A stretch of DNA of 64,000 nt, from assembly GCA_036013055.1 (NCBI GenBank), contig DASCQM010000015.1, forward strand, positions 62,001 through 126,000, written 5' to 3'. The DNA comes from SHYR01 sp036013055 (GTDB lineage Bacteria > Chloroflexota > Dehalococcoidia > UBA2979). This document shows, piece after piece, positions 8,442 to 17,427 of the stretch. Positions within the stretch are counted from its first letter, which is position 1; each line of letters starts with the position of its first letter. Made by a program: the position numbers and the translations under genes. The notes beneath the pieces were generated by a model. That model was not told the origin of the DNA. It was given only the letters and a program-made list of their open reading frames with translations, and did not search any database.

Positions 8442-9697
8442 CTACGAGTTGTCCGGGGTGATGTTCCCGAAGACGCGATCCGAGTACTCCGTGGCTTTCA
8501 GATAGCACGCGGCCAGTTCCAGGTCCGGGACGCCGAGTGTGTTCGCCAGCACGCTCACCCGATCCCACTGTGCGGCGTCGTAGGCAATCGCCAGATCGAG
8601 CATCATGCGCAGAACGCCGTCCCCGCCGAGCAGCGCTCCTGAGACGGGGCCGCTGAGCGGCAGACGGCTGACGACATCGGTCATCGGCAGGTCGAGCATC
8701 GCGTCGAGGCGTGAGCAGAGCCCGGTGAGGAAGACATCCACCGCCTCCACGCTCACGCTCGTGTACGTGGCCAGCGACTCCATGAACGAGGCGCGCGCCA
8801 GCGAGTTGACCGCGAGTTCTTGCGGCTTGTCACCACCGAGGTCCGCGAGTACCAGCAGTGAGGCGGCACGCGCTACCTCTTGCTGGCCGAGCATCACGAG
8901 CGCGTGGCCGAGTGACGTCACCTTTTGCGCCAGCCCGGATGCCGCCGAGTTTGCGAATCGCAGCATGCGGTAGGAGAGCGCCACGTCCTGCTTGATGCTC
9001 TCTTCGATCTCCTTGAAGTCGAAGTCGGGGCGGGTCACTGCCTGGAGCAGTTCCAAGAGGTGTGGCTTGAACGTGACGACACGCTTGCCGCTGATCATCG
9101 CGGGCTTGCTGAGGAAGTAGCCCTGGAAGAAGTCGTAGCCCAGCTCGATTGCTTCATCGAGCTCTGCGGGCGCTTCGATCTTCTCTGCAAGCAACTTCGT
9201 CGAGGAGTTCGCCTGCCCGGCCAGTTCTCGGCGGTCCTCGGTGGTCGCCTTGAGCCAGTCCACCTTGATGATGTCGGCGAACTCGAAGAGGGGGGCGTAG
9301 CTATCGTCGAAGCGGACGACGTCTCGAGTGCGAGCGTGTACCCGGCGTCCTTCAGTCGCTTGCTCGCCGCGATCACGTCCTCATCAGGTTCGACGTCTTC
9401 TAGCAGCTCGATCACCATGCGCTCCGGCGGCAGGAGCCGGTAGTACTCACCGACGAGCATGCTGCGGGTGAAGTTCACGAACGCGAGCTTGCCGCCGGTC
9501 AGCGTATCGAGACCGAGTGTCCCGATCACGTTGCCGATCAGATCGGCGGTGGCGATATTTCCGTCGACGTTCGGGAAGACGTTCTCGGCTCCGGAGCGGA
9601 AGAGCAGTTCATAGCCATGCACCTTCAGCCGCTCCGTGAAGATCGGCTGGCGAGCAACAAACAAATCGGGCGCACTCGCCGAGGGGAGTTCGTTCAT
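8442..9697 (-). pseudogene. EAL-HDOD signalling protein, frameshifted
   Basis: A YuxH-type EAL-like + HDOD protein split into two frames. The 5' part (from ATG 9697) has LFVARQPIF and FVNFTRSMLVGEY, typical of the EAL-like half. The 3' part (to 8442) has KVDWLKATT, YDFFQGYFLSKP and the HDOD core YRMLRFANSAASG. Adding one base near plus 9333 joins them: the text after LALxD becomes DVVRFDDSYAPLFEFADIIKVDWLK without a break. The lesion is thus a single-nucleotide deletion. Intact relatives of about 400 residues act in c-di-GMP-linked or stress signalling. Confidence 0.85.
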
Positions 9698-9894
9698 GGC
9701 TGTCAGGCACCTGACTCACCATGCGGGCGAGCCTTTTCCATATCGAAATCATCGGCATTTGAACGTGAAAGAAGAGGTGCGAACACGGCGTGGAGCCGCA
9801 TCTGCGTCTGCCGATTGCCGTGGCAAACTGTCAGCTTCGAGGCGCTTCCGGAAGGCGGGCTTACTCATGCCCCGCGATTCCGCGACGCGATCGC
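9698..9894. other. Intergenic region upstream of the EAL-HDOD gene
   Basis: About 200 bp between the exonuclease fragment and the EAL-HDOD start. On the minus strand CACGGC and GCCGTG (complements around 9794-9833) could pair around a 27-nt loop, but no known riboswitch consensus fits. Confidence 0.35.
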
Positions 9895-10784
9895 CTAGCG
9901 CTCGCGAGCTGCGGCGGCCTGAGCCCGAGCGACGAGGCGAGGGTCGCCGACGCGTGCGGCGAAGGCCTCGAGTTGCGACGTCGGGCCGTCCCATCGCAAC
10001 TCATCGACGTGCGTGAAGACGTCGGCGGTCGTGCGCAGCGTCGCGAGGTCGCGAAAGCGCATCGCCAGCTCGCGGTCGGCGGCCAGCGTCGCGGCCAGAC
10101 GCTCACGACCGCGCACCGTGATGTCCCAGGCGTCCGCGTCGTCCGGGATCGCGTCGATCGTCCCGTAGCGCGCGAGCACGATCGACGTGGACTTCGCGCC
10201 CCATCCCTTCAGCCCGGGGAAGCCATCGGCGCTGTCGCGACGAGCCCGAGGTAATCCGGGATCGACTGCGGCGGTACGCCGAACTTCTCCTCGACGCCTG
10301 CCGCGTTCAGGATCACGCTCTTCCTGCGGTCAAGTTGCACGATGCGATCCGCGACGACGCTCTGGCCGAGGTCCTTGTCCGGCGTGCAGATGAAGACGCG
10401 CTCCACCGCCGGATCGGCCGCTGCGCGGTCGGCTGCGGTCGCCAGCGCGTCGTCGGCCTCGAGCTCGGTCATCGGCCAGACGACGACGCCGAGCGCGGTC
10501 AGCCCCTCTTCCATCAGGTCGAACTGCGATCGCAGACTCGGGTCGATGTCGTCGCCGGTCTTGTAGCCGGGCCAGAGGTCGTTGCGGAACGACTCGACGA
10601 CGTGGTCCGTCGCAACACCAAGGTGCGTCGCGTCCTCCTCAAACATGCGCAGCACGGAGGCGAGTACACCGCGCACGGCGCCGACCTCCTGGCCGTCGCG
10701 TGCCTGCTGCGGCGGCACGCCGTAGAAGTGGCGGAAGAGTTCGTAGGTCCCATCTAACAGGTGTACGTACACGCTCAGCCCCAA
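9895..10784 (-). pseudogene. 5'-3' exonuclease (PolI-type FEN), frameshifted
   Basis: The 5' part (from about 10772, GTG, or 10784) carries the nuclease core: HLLDGTYELFRHFYG, MTELEADDALATAA and FICTPDKDLGQ, with metal-binding acidic residues. The 3' part (to 9895) begins in the helix-hairpin-helix region (LARYGTIDAIP). Inserting one base near plus 10237 turns VATAPMASPG into VGDSADGFPGLKGWGAKS.., the conserved GDSxDGxPG motif, and fuses both parts into a protein of about 290 residues. The gene is intact except for a single 1-nt deletion, so a sequencing or assembly error is quite possible. Confidence 0.87.
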
Positions 10785-10845
10785 CCCGCTACGCTACCGG
10801 CGCCACGGTACGGGATCGTGACAGGATCCGTGAGAGGGACGAGAC

Positions 10846-11781
10846 ATGGCAGACGTGCATTTCGGCGTGATGGTTCCCCAGATCAAGCGAAACTGGGACG
10901 AGACACAGGCAGCCGCCACGGCGTTCGAGGAGATGGGCTTCGACTCACTGTGGGTCAACGACCACCTCTACGGGCCGCAGTCGCCGACGATCCCGATGCT
11001 GGAGGCGTGGTCACTGATCGCGGGCATCGCGGCGATCACCGATCGCGTGGAACTGGGCACGCTGGTGACACCGGCAGGCATGCGTAACCCCGCCCATCTC
11101 GGAAAGGTGATTGCCAGCGTCGATGGTATCGCGGGCGGGCGGGTAATCCCCGGCCTCGGCGCCGGCTGGATGCCGCGTGAGTTCACCGACTTCGGCATGC
11201 CCTTCGGCTCGACGAAGGAGCGGCTCGGCCAGCTCGCCGAGACGATCGAGCTGCTGAAGCGCATGTGGGGCCCCGAGGAGACGGTGACGTTTGAGGGTGA
11301 GTACGTGACGGCGGAGAACCTTGTCACGGAGCCGAAGCCCCCTCGGGTGCCGCCGATCATGATCGGCGGCGGCGGTGAGCAGGTGACGCTACGGCTGGCC
11401 GCTCGCGAGGCCGATATCTGGAACAACCCGGCAGGCGGACATGCCGCGCTGGAGCACAAGATCGACGTGCTGCGGCAGCGCTGCGAGGAGATCGGCCGGG
11501 ACCCGTCGGAGATTACGATCTCGCAGCAATGCCTCGTCACGATCGCCCCCGACGAGGAGGCGGCCGGTCCGATGGTGGAACTGGCGCAGAAGATCTTCGG
11601 CGGCCACATGGGAGACCCCACCGGGCCGCTCGGGCTCACGGGAACGCCGGAGCGGGTCAGCGAGCAGATTCAGAAGCACATCGATCTGGGCTGCACGATG
11701 TTCATGATCGAGTTCTTCGGCCGCGACACGCGCGAGCCGGCGGCGTTGTTCGCAGAGACGGTGCTGCCGAACTTCCGCTGA
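10846..11781 (+). CDS. LLM-class F420-dependent oxidoreductase
   Basis: 311 residues of the luciferase-like (bacterial luciferase/F420 reductase) TIM-barrel family. Typical features are the FGVMVPQ start, GFDSLWVNDHL, ELGTLVTPAGMRNPAHLGK, RVIPGLGAGWMPREF and PPIMIGGGGEQVTLRLAA. GAGGGACGAGAC precedes the ATG. The sequence fits TIGR03560-like F420-linked enzymes rather than true luciferases. Substrate unknown. A perfect hairpin at 11864-11900 lies about 80 nt downstream. Confidence 0.88.
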   Translation: MADVHFGVMVPQIKRNWDETQAAATAFEEMGFDSLWVNDHLYGPQSPTIPMLEAWSLIAGIAAITDRVELGTLVTPAGMRNPAHLGKVIASVDGIAGGRVIPGLGAGWMPREFTDFGMPFGSTKERLGQLAETIELLKRMWGPEETVTFEGEYVTAENLVTEPKPPRVPPIMIGGGGEQVTLRLAAREADIWNNPAGGHAALEHKIDVLRQRCEEIGRDPSEITISQQCLVTIAPDEEAAGPMVELAQKIFGGHMGDPTGPLGLTGTPERVSEQIQKHIDLGCTMFMIEFFGRDTREPAALFAETVLPNFR

Positions 11782-11863
11782 GGTCGGGCCTCGGGCGGGG
11801 CCTCAGCGCGGAATGTCTCGCGACGGATGGAACGTCTCAGATGGGGACATTTCGGACATAGCA

Positions 11864-11900
11864 AACGGCGCACCCCTGTGTACCCAGGAAGTGCGCCGTT
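11864..11900. terminator. 10-bp perfect hairpin downstream of LLM gene
   Basis: 11864-11873 pairs perfectly with 11891-11900. The 17-nt loop contains a second small CCTG/CAGG stem. No T-run follows on the plus strand. Probable transcription end for the LLM gene, or part of a structured non-coding element. Confidence 0.45.
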
Positions 11901-12158
11901 CTGAATCAAGGTTGGACTGCCCGCCTTGGAAGCTATGCAGTTCGCTTCCGTGGCGCCCCCGCTTGACCTGAGATAACAGTAGGCGTCTTCCGGGGGCCTG
12001 AGAACGCAGTTACGAACAGCGTCATGCACATCAGGGGAACATTCTGACGTCCCACGTGGATGATCTGCGTCAGACCTGAACGCGCGTCAGCATGGGACGC
12101 GGTAGGCTTCGTCAGGGTCGAGCGAGCGGTCGCAGGGGAGCATTCGGAGCGTGAGTTA
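11901..12158. other. Non-coding interval upstream of Crp-type gene
   Basis: No convincing reading frame. A -10-like TAGGCT at 12103-12108 would give a leader of about 45 nt for the regulator starting at 12159. The minus strand holds an unexplained stretch adjoining the 11864-11900 hairpin. Confidence 0.35.
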
Positions 12159-12875
12159 GTGAGCGGCAGCGCCGTACAGCCGGGTGAAACCAATCGCGCG
12201 CAGGTGATGCGCACTGCGCCGCTGCTGGCGAACGTGCCCGAGGACGACGTGCGCGCCCTCGCCGAGTTGAGCGACGCACGCGAGCACCGCGCCGGGCAAC
12301 CGATCTTCCGGGAGGGCGACCCCGGCGACGCGTTCCACACGATCGTCACCGGTGCCGTGCGCATCGTCGTCGTCTCGTCGAGCGGGAGCGAGGCCACTCT
12401 CGCGACGCTGGGGCGAGGCGATTCGATCGGCGAGCTGGCGCTGCTCGACGGGCGACCGCGCTCCGCGACGGCACTGGTGACCGAGCCGACGACGACGCTG
12501 CGCGTGGCGCGCGACGACTTTCGCGCGTGGATCGAGCAGCGGCCGAACGTGGCGCTGGCGGCGCTTGAGACGCTCGGGTTACGGCTCCGGCGGACGAACG
12601 ACGCGATCGCCGACCTCTCGTTCCTCGAGCTGTCGCAGCGGATCGCGAAGCGCGTGCTCCAGCTCGCGCTCGAGCAGCCGACGCACGCTCGCGAGGAGAG
12701 CGGGGATCGGCTGATCCGCATCACGCAGTCGGAGCTTGCATCGATGGTGGGGTCGAGCCGCGAGGCGGTGAACAAGCACCTCAAACAGTTCGAGCAGTCC
12801 GGTTTCGTCGCGCTTCGTCGGGGCGTGATCGTGGTGCTGGACGACGGCGCGCTGGAGCAGCAGATCCAGGCATAG
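12159..12875 (+). CDS. Crp/Fnr-family transcriptional regulator
   Basis: About 238 residues from GTG 12159, with GGAG 9 nt upstream; ATG 12207 is an alternative, and the open frame reaches back to 12060. A cyclic-nucleotide-type beta-barrel (FREGDPGDAFHTIVTGAVRI, GDSIGELALLDGRPRSATA) is followed by a long helix and a winged helix-turn-helix (ITQSELASMVGSSREAVNKHL). The cNMP pocket GELALLDGRPRSA closely resembles cAMP-binding members. There are no Fnr-type cysteines. A DNA-binding homodimer; the effector is not proven. Confidence 0.9.
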   Translation: MSGSAVQPGETNRAQVMRTAPLLANVPEDDVRALAELSDAREHRAGQPIFREGDPGDAFHTIVTGAVRIVVVSSSGSEATLATLGRGDSIGELALLDGRPRSATALVTEPTTTLRVARDDFRAWIEQRPNVALAALETLGLRLRRTNDAIADLSFLELSQRIAKRVLQLALEQPTHAREESGDRLIRITQSELASMVGSSREAVNKHLKQFEQSGFVALRRGVIVVLDDGALEQQIQA

Positions 12876-12947
12876 CCTCCGCGCGCTTGCGATCAGATCA
12901 CACCGCACACTTCGACCGCACCGCGTGGCGAGTTGTGGTATTTTGCA

Positions 12948-12965
12948 CCTGCGAATATTCGCAGG
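12948..12965. promoter_or_regulatory. 18-bp perfect palindromic operator, Fur-family box
   Basis: The sequence CCTGCGAATATTCGCAGG is identical to its own reverse complement. It overlaps the presumed -10 region and lies directly before the start of the Fur-family gene, with a -35-like TTGTGG at 12933-12938. Placement and symmetry indicate metal-dependent autoregulation of the Fur-transporter operon. Confidence 0.7.
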
Positions 12966-12971
12966 AAGGTC

Positions 12972-13412
12972 GTGACCGTCGTGAGTTGCGAATCTGAGGT
13001 AGAGCAGGCGCTACGCGAGAGCGGGCGTCGCGTCACCGTGCAGCGCTCGAAGATCCTCGCTGCCGTGCGGCACAGCGATGGTCACGCGTCCGCCGACCAG
13101 ATCTTCGAGCGGGTGCGCACCGATGACCCACACGCGGGGATCTCGCTCTCGACCGTCTATCGCACGCTCGACACGCTGAAGCAGATGCAGCTTGTCTCCG
13201 AGCTCGACTCCGCGTCCGGCACGGCTACCTATGAGCGCGCCGACGGCGAGTCGCGGCACCACCACCTGGTCTGCCGCCAGTGCGGCGAGGCGACGGAGGT
13301 CGAACTACCCGCCCTGAGCCGCATCGAGGCGGAGATCCAGCAGCGAACGGGATTCGAGCCGGATATCCGGCACCTCGGCATCAGCGGCCTCTGCGCCGCC
13401 TGCCGGGGCTAG
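12972..13412 (+). CDS. Fur-family metal-responsive repressor
   Basis: 146 residues from GTG 12972 (AGGA 5 nt upstream; GTG 12981 is also possible). The winged helix (RVTVQRSKILAAV, STVYRTLDTLKQM) and His-rich hinge (ESRHHHLVCRQCGE) are typical. Two CxxC pairs (CRQC, CAAC) form the structural zinc site. It begins 7 nt after a perfect palindrome and is followed 20 nt later by a nickel/cobalt-type transporter, so a nickel (Nur) or zinc (Zur) role is more likely than iron. The metal is inferred from context only. Confidence 0.9.
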   Translation: MTVVSCESEVEQALRESGRRVTVQRSKILAAVRHSDGHASADQIFERVRTDDPHAGISLSTVYRTLDTLKQMQLVSELDSASGTATYERADGESRHHHLVCRQCGEATEVELPALSRIEAEIQQRTGFEPDIRHLGISGLCAACRG

Positions 13413-13432
13413 AGCGAGCGGGCGGGGGCCAC

Positions 13433-14182
13433 GTGAGCATTGAGCTGGGTCTGATCGGTACCGGGCTGGGCCTCGGCCTACGCCACGGCGTCGATTGGGA
13501 CCACATCGCGGCGATCACGGACGTCACCGGCACGCAGCCGGATCGCTGGAAGGCGTTCAGGCTCGGTGCGCTCTACGCGCTGGGCCACGCGACGGTCGTC
13601 GTCGCGCTCGGCCTGCTGGCGCTCTGGGCTGGCTCGACGTTGCCGGAGTCGATGGATGCCGCGATGGAATTCATCGTCGGCGTGACGCTGCTCTCGCTCG
13701 GCCTCTGGCTGACGTTCTCGCTGGTCCGCGATGGCTCGGAGTTCCAACTGCGCAGCCGCTGGATGCTGGTCTTTGCCGGCGTGCGCCGGCTCGGGCGCTG
13801 GTTCGACAGCCGGCTCACCGGACGGGTGCACCACCATCCCCACAGCCACGAGACGCGCGATGCCTACGGCAGCGGCACCGCGTACGGGATCGGCGCGATT
13901 CACGGCGTCGGGGCTGAGACCGGCAGTCAGGTGCTGCTCTTCGCGACCGCGGCCGGCGCGTCATCAGACTTCTCGGGCTCGTTGCTGCTGTTCGCGTTCG
14001 TGGTCGGGCTACTGGTCTCGAACGCGGCGATCACGATCGGGAGCGTGCTCGGGTTCTCAGGATCGCGCACGCACCGCGTCGCCTACGTCGGGCTGGGCGT
14101 GGTGACGGCAGTCTTCAGCCTCGGCCTCGGCCTGATCTTCATCACCGGGCAGGGCTCTCTGCTGCCGGAGATCCTCAACTAG
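13433..14182 (+). CDS. Nickel/cobalt-type membrane transporter
   Basis: 249 residues from GTG 13433, preceded by a G-rich ribosome site. It has about six to seven membrane segments. The first carries HGVDWDH, the HX4DH signature of NiCoT/UreH-type permeases, followed by AAITDVTG. A cytosolic loop is His-rich (HHHPHSH), as expected for metal capture. The second half repeats a GIGAIHGVGAETGSQ motif. It follows the Fur-family gene with a 20-nt gap under the same operator, so uptake of Ni2+ or Co2+ under metal repression is the best guess; cobalt would link to the B12 riboswitch. Confidence 0.82.
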   Translation: MSIELGLIGTGLGLGLRHGVDWDHIAAITDVTGTQPDRWKAFRLGALYALGHATVVVALGLLALWAGSTLPESMDAAMEFIVGVTLLSLGLWLTFSLVRDGSEFQLRSRWMLVFAGVRRLGRWFDSRLTGRVHHHPHSHETRDAYGSGTAYGIGAIHGVGAETGSQVLLFATAAGASSDFSGSLLLFAFVVGLLVSNAAITIGSVLGFSGSRTHRVAYVGLGVVTAVFSLGLGLIFITGQGSLLPEILN

Positions 14183-14189
14183 CCGCTGG

Positions 14190-15119
14190 CTAGCGCTGCG
14201 GCGAGCCCTGCCACGGCGCAGGCAACTCGCCGTCGCCCCACCACTCGACCTCCGGCACGAGCCAGACATCGGCTGCGTCGCGCACGCGTCGCTGCACGTC
14301 CGACATCAGCGCAACGATGTCCGCGGCGCTCGCCGAACCGTCGTGGACGATGAAGTTGGCGTGCAACTCACTGACGCTTGCGGCGCCCGACGTGAGGCCC
14401 TTGCAGCCTGCGGCCTCGATCACGCGTCCGGCGTAGTCGCCCGGCGGGTTGCGGAACATCGAGCCGGCGTTCGGTCCCGCCGTCGGCTGGCTCGCCGAGC
14501 GCGCCGCGAGTAGCTCGCGCATCTCCGCGTCGGCCTCGCTTTGCGCTCGCGATTGCAGCTCCAGCGTTGCCGCGAGCACGACGAGGCCGCTGCCGCGCAG
14601 CGACGAGGTGCGGTAGTCGAACGTCAGCTCGTCCGCAGCCAGCGTTCGTACCGCGGTGTCGTCGAGGACATCGACGCTGCGCACGAGGCCTCCGATGCTG
14701 CGGCCGTCGCCAATGCCAGCGTTCGTCTGCAGCGCGCCGCCGACGGCGCCCGGGATGCCGATCGCGAACTCGAGACCGCCGAGATCATGCGCGGCCGCAG
14801 CGCGGGCGAGCGCGGGCAGCATCACACCGGCTCCGGCGCTGACGCTGACGCCATCGAAGGTGGTCTCGGCGCAGGCGCGGCGCAGCGAGATCACGAGGCC
14901 CGAGACACCGTCGTCGGAGACGAGCACGTTCGAGCCGCCGCCGAGCACCCGTAGCGAGATCCCCTCGGAGGCTGCCCACGCCGCCAGTCGCGCGACGTCG
15001 TCGCGGTGGTCGGGTGTGGCGAAGAACTGCGCGGGGCCACCGATGCGCAGGTACGTGTGCTCGCGCAGGTGCACATCGCGCGTCAGCAGGTGGGTCACAT
15101 CGGAGGTTGGCTCAGGCAT
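14190..15119 (-). CDS. murB: UDP-N-acetylenolpyruvoylglucosamine reductase
   Basis: 309 residues. It performs the NADPH-dependent reduction that completes UDP-MurNAc in peptidoglycan synthesis. The FAD-binding region (LRIGGPAQFFATPD, LGGGSNVLVSDDGVSGLVI) and substrate region (FAIGIPGAVGGALQTNAG) are clear. The C-terminal domain has GPNAGSMFRNPPGDYAGRVIEAAG, containing the proton-donor Ser of MurB, and a final EVEWWG. The ATG at 15119 follows a TACCAT -10 by 6 nt, so the mRNA is probably leaderless. It lies 40 nt downstream of the amidase gene on the same strand. Confidence 0.96.
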   Translation of the reverse strand: MPEPTSDVTHLLTRDVHLREHTYLRIGGPAQFFATPDHRDDVARLAAWAASEGISLRVLGGGSNVLVSDDGVSGLVISLRRACAETTFDGVSVSAGAGVMLPALARAAAAHDLGGLEFAIGIPGAVGGALQTNAGIGDGRSIGGLVRSVDVLDDTAVRTLAADELTFDYRTSSLRGSGLVVLAATLELQSRAQSEADAEMRELLAARSASQPTAGPNAGSMFRNPPGDYAGRVIEAAGCKGLTSGAASVSELHANFIVHDGSASAADIVALMSDVQRRVRDAADVWLVPEVEWWGDGELPAPWQGSPQR

Positions 15120-15125
15120 GGGCCG

Positions 15126-15131
15126 ATGGTA
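15126..15131 (-). promoter_or_regulatory. -10 element for leaderless murB mRNA
   Basis: TACCAT on the minus strand lies exactly 6 nt before the murB ATG, and no Shine-Dalgarno sequence is present. Confidence 0.55.
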
Positions 15132-15159
15132 GCGGCTGCGGGCGATTCGCTGTCGCTGG

Positions 15160-16635
15160 CTAGATGCCGATGCGGGGCGGCTGTCCCATCTCGGACGCCG
15201 GCTGGACGGCCGGGCTGCGCATCGGGATCGGCTCGTGCTGTTGCGGGCCGAGGTTTGGCCGCCGCGTGTGGAAGTCGGTCGCCTGCTGGTAGGAGTGAGC
15301 GATCCGCAGCGCCATCGCATCGTTGAACTTCGCGCTCGTAATCATCAGACCGGTCGGCAGCCCGTCCTCATCGAACCCGTTCGGCACGGAGGTCGAGGGC
15401 TGGTGCGAGTGGTCGAATGTGGAGGTGTTGCGGAACTTGAGTACGATCCAAGCCTCCGCATCCTCGATCGGCTCGGCGGTCAGCGGCGAGGTCGGGACGA
15501 TGTAGGCGTCGAAGTCGTCGAGGGCGCGCTCGAAGCGCTGTTCGACGACCTTGCGATGGTCGAGCGCCAGCGTGTAGTCGGTCGCCTTGATGTCGAGTCC
15601 CGTCTGGAGGCGGGTGCGGACCAGTTCGCCGATCGACTGCGGCCGCTTCTCGAGGATCTCGCGAATATAGGCGGCGGCTTCGGCAGCCATGATGCCGTTG
15701 AGTTCCCCGCGCCAGTCGTCGAAGCCCGCCATCGGCTCCACGCTCTCGATGATCGCGCCGAGTCCACGCAGGACTTCCAGCGACGCCTCGAAGTTCTCGA
15801 GCACCGCGTCGACCGAACCTTCGAGCAGCGAGGGAATGACCGCGAGCCGCAGCCCGCTGACGCCCGCTTCGAGCGTGGCGGTGTAGTCGTCGGCCTCGCG
15901 CATCGCTGAGTCGAGGTCGCGCTCGTCCGGCCCCGCGAGGATGTTGAGCATCAGCGCGCAGTCCTCGGCGGTACGCGCCATCGGCCCCGCGTGGTCGAGC
16001 GTGTTCGAGAGTGGGATCACGCCGCCGCGACCGACCAGTCCATAGGTCGGCTTGTGTCCGGAGACGCCACAGAATGCCGCCGGAATGCGGATCGAACCGC
16101 CGGTGTCGGTGCCGAGTGCGCCGAGCGTCTGCCCGGCAGCGAGCGCGGAACCGGATCCACCGGACGACCCGCCCGGCACGCGGTCGTACGACCACGGGTT
16201 GTGCGTCGCGCCGTAGTGGGGGTTGTTCGTCGTGCCGCCGTAGGCGAGCTCGTGTGTGTTTGTCTTGCCGAGGATGATCGCGCCGGCCTCGCGCAGGCGT
16301 CGCACGGCGGTCGAGTCGGCCGCGGGGATGCGCTCGCGATACGCGCCCGTGCCGCCGGTGGTGACGACCCCGGCGGTGTCGTAGAGGTCCTTGACCGCGA
16401 TCGGGATGCCATCGAGTGGGCCGAGCCGCGAGTCGTTCTCGGCGCGCAGCTTGGCGAGCGCGGCCTCCTCCATCGCGGAGTCGGTCATCAGCCGCACGTA
16501 GGAGTTGATGCGGCCGTCCGAATCCTCGATGTGTGAGAACAGTTCTTCGGTCAGCGTGACCGGCGAGAGGTAGCCGCTCTCAATACGGCGGTCTGCTTCC
16601 GCGATCGTGAAATAGCAGAGTTCAAGCTCAGCCAC
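15160..16635 (-). CDS. Amidase-signature family hydrolase
   Basis: 491 residues, GTG start with GGTGGGGG upstream. The Ser-cisSer-Lys triad region is complete: Lys in GIPIAVKDLYDTAG (K82), the cis-Ser in PGGSSGGSGS (157/158) and the nucleophile in GTDTGGSIRIPAAFCG (S181). Family members hydrolyse amides or act as GatA of Glu-tRNA amidotransferase. The neighbours are not gatB/gatC, and the C-terminus departs from GatA, so a stand-alone amidase is favoured. Substrate unknown. Confidence 0.88.
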   Translation of the reverse strand: MAELELCYFTIAEADRRIESGYLSPVTLTEELFSHIEDSDGRINSYVRLMTDSAMEEAALAKLRAENDSRLGPLDGIPIAVKDLYDTAGVVTTGGTGAYRERIPAADSTAVRRLREAGAIILGKTNTHELAYGGTTNNPHYGATHNPWSYDRVPGGSSGGSGSALAAGQTLGALGTDTGGSIRIPAAFCGVSGHKPTYGLVGRGGVIPLSNTLDHAGPMARTAEDCALMLNILAGPDERDLDSAMREADDYTATLEAGVSGLRLAVIPSLLEGSVDAVLENFEASLEVLRGLGAIIESVEPMAGFDDWRGELNGIMAAEAAAYIREILEKRPQSIGELVRTRLQTGLDIKATDYTLALDHRKVVEQRFERALDDFDAYIVPTSPLTAEPIEDAEAWIVLKFRNTSTFDHSHQPSTSVPNGFDEDGLPTGLMITSAKFNDAMALRIAHSYQQATDFHTRRPNLGPQQHEPIPMRSPAVQPASEMGQPPRIGI

Positions 16636-16800
16636 ATCGCCCCCACCCGCGTCGAACGGATTCGCGCGTGAAATGGTATCAGCCGGGGATGACCTTCGGG
16701 TGACGCGATCGATGAACCGTCAGGAGCGTGGCAGTTGACCGGCAGGCGTGCGCTGAATACGCTCGCGCGCATCCCACCGCTCGTACGCCGCAGGGTTGCA

Positions 16801-17343
16801 ATGATCGATTTCGGCCTTGTCGACGCCGTGGATGCTGAGTCCATCGGACCGCCCGGGAAACGTACGTTTCGTATCCGCGCCCGCGCCGGTTCGAATACCG
16901 CGTCGCTCTGGATGGAGAAGGAGCAGCTGAACACACTGGGGCAGGCGTTCTCGCAGATTCTTGCGGCGCGCTCCCAGCAGCGCGGTCAGCCGGCCGAGGC
17001 CGCTCCCGTCGTCGGCGGGTTCACCGATGCGCCCGACGTCGACTTTCGGATCGCGCGCATGGGACTCGACTTTGATGACGACCAGGGGCACATCGTGCTG
17101 CTCGCCGACGACGCCGAGGCGCTAGAGCGGGGAGAGACGCCGGCGTTCCGCATGGAGCTGACGCGTTCGATGGCACTCGAGCTGATCGAGCACATCCCGC
17201 CGATCGTCGCTGCTGGACGCCCGCTCTGTCCGCTCTGCGGGCAGCCCACCGAGGCCGATGGCAAGCACTTTTGCCCCGGCTCGAACGGGCATTCGACGCA
17301 ACCGATTCCCGACCCGACACCGGACGATCCTGACGACCGATAG
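16801..17343 (+). CDS. DUF3090 family protein
   Basis: 180 residues from ATG 16801, with AGGG a few nt upstream; the frame extends to 16735. It matches DUF3090 by its opening (FGLVDAVDAESIGPPGKRTF), WMEKEQLNTLGQAF, and the C-terminal zinc-knuckle-like CPLCGQP...KHFCPGSNGH. The family is cytoplasmic, common in Actinobacteria and Chloroflexota, and of unknown function; in actinobacteria it is often linked to a phosphoglycerate mutase-like and a Mec-like gene, neither of which is seen here. Confidence 0.82.
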   Translation: MIDFGLVDAVDAESIGPPGKRTFRIRARAGSNTASLWMEKEQLNTLGQAFSQILAARSQQRGQPAEAAPVVGGFTDAPDVDFRIARMGLDFDDDQGHIVLLADDAEALERGETPAFRMELTRSMALELIEHIPPIVAAGRPLCPLCGQPTEADGKHFCPGSNGHSTQPIPDPTPDDPDDR

Positions 17344-17427
17344 TGGTTCCGCGCCCGCGCGTCGCCACTGCTACCATTTACGTTCTACTCATCCTGTAGA
17401 CCCGGCATGTCCGGGGGAGGTAGCGCC

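Noticed and set aside
9698..9894. c-di-GMP riboswitch upstream of the EAL-HDOD gene
   Set aside because: GACGCAGATGCGGC on the minus strand recalls the GEMM core, but the required GAAA tetraloop region and the CACGCACAGGGC block are missing.
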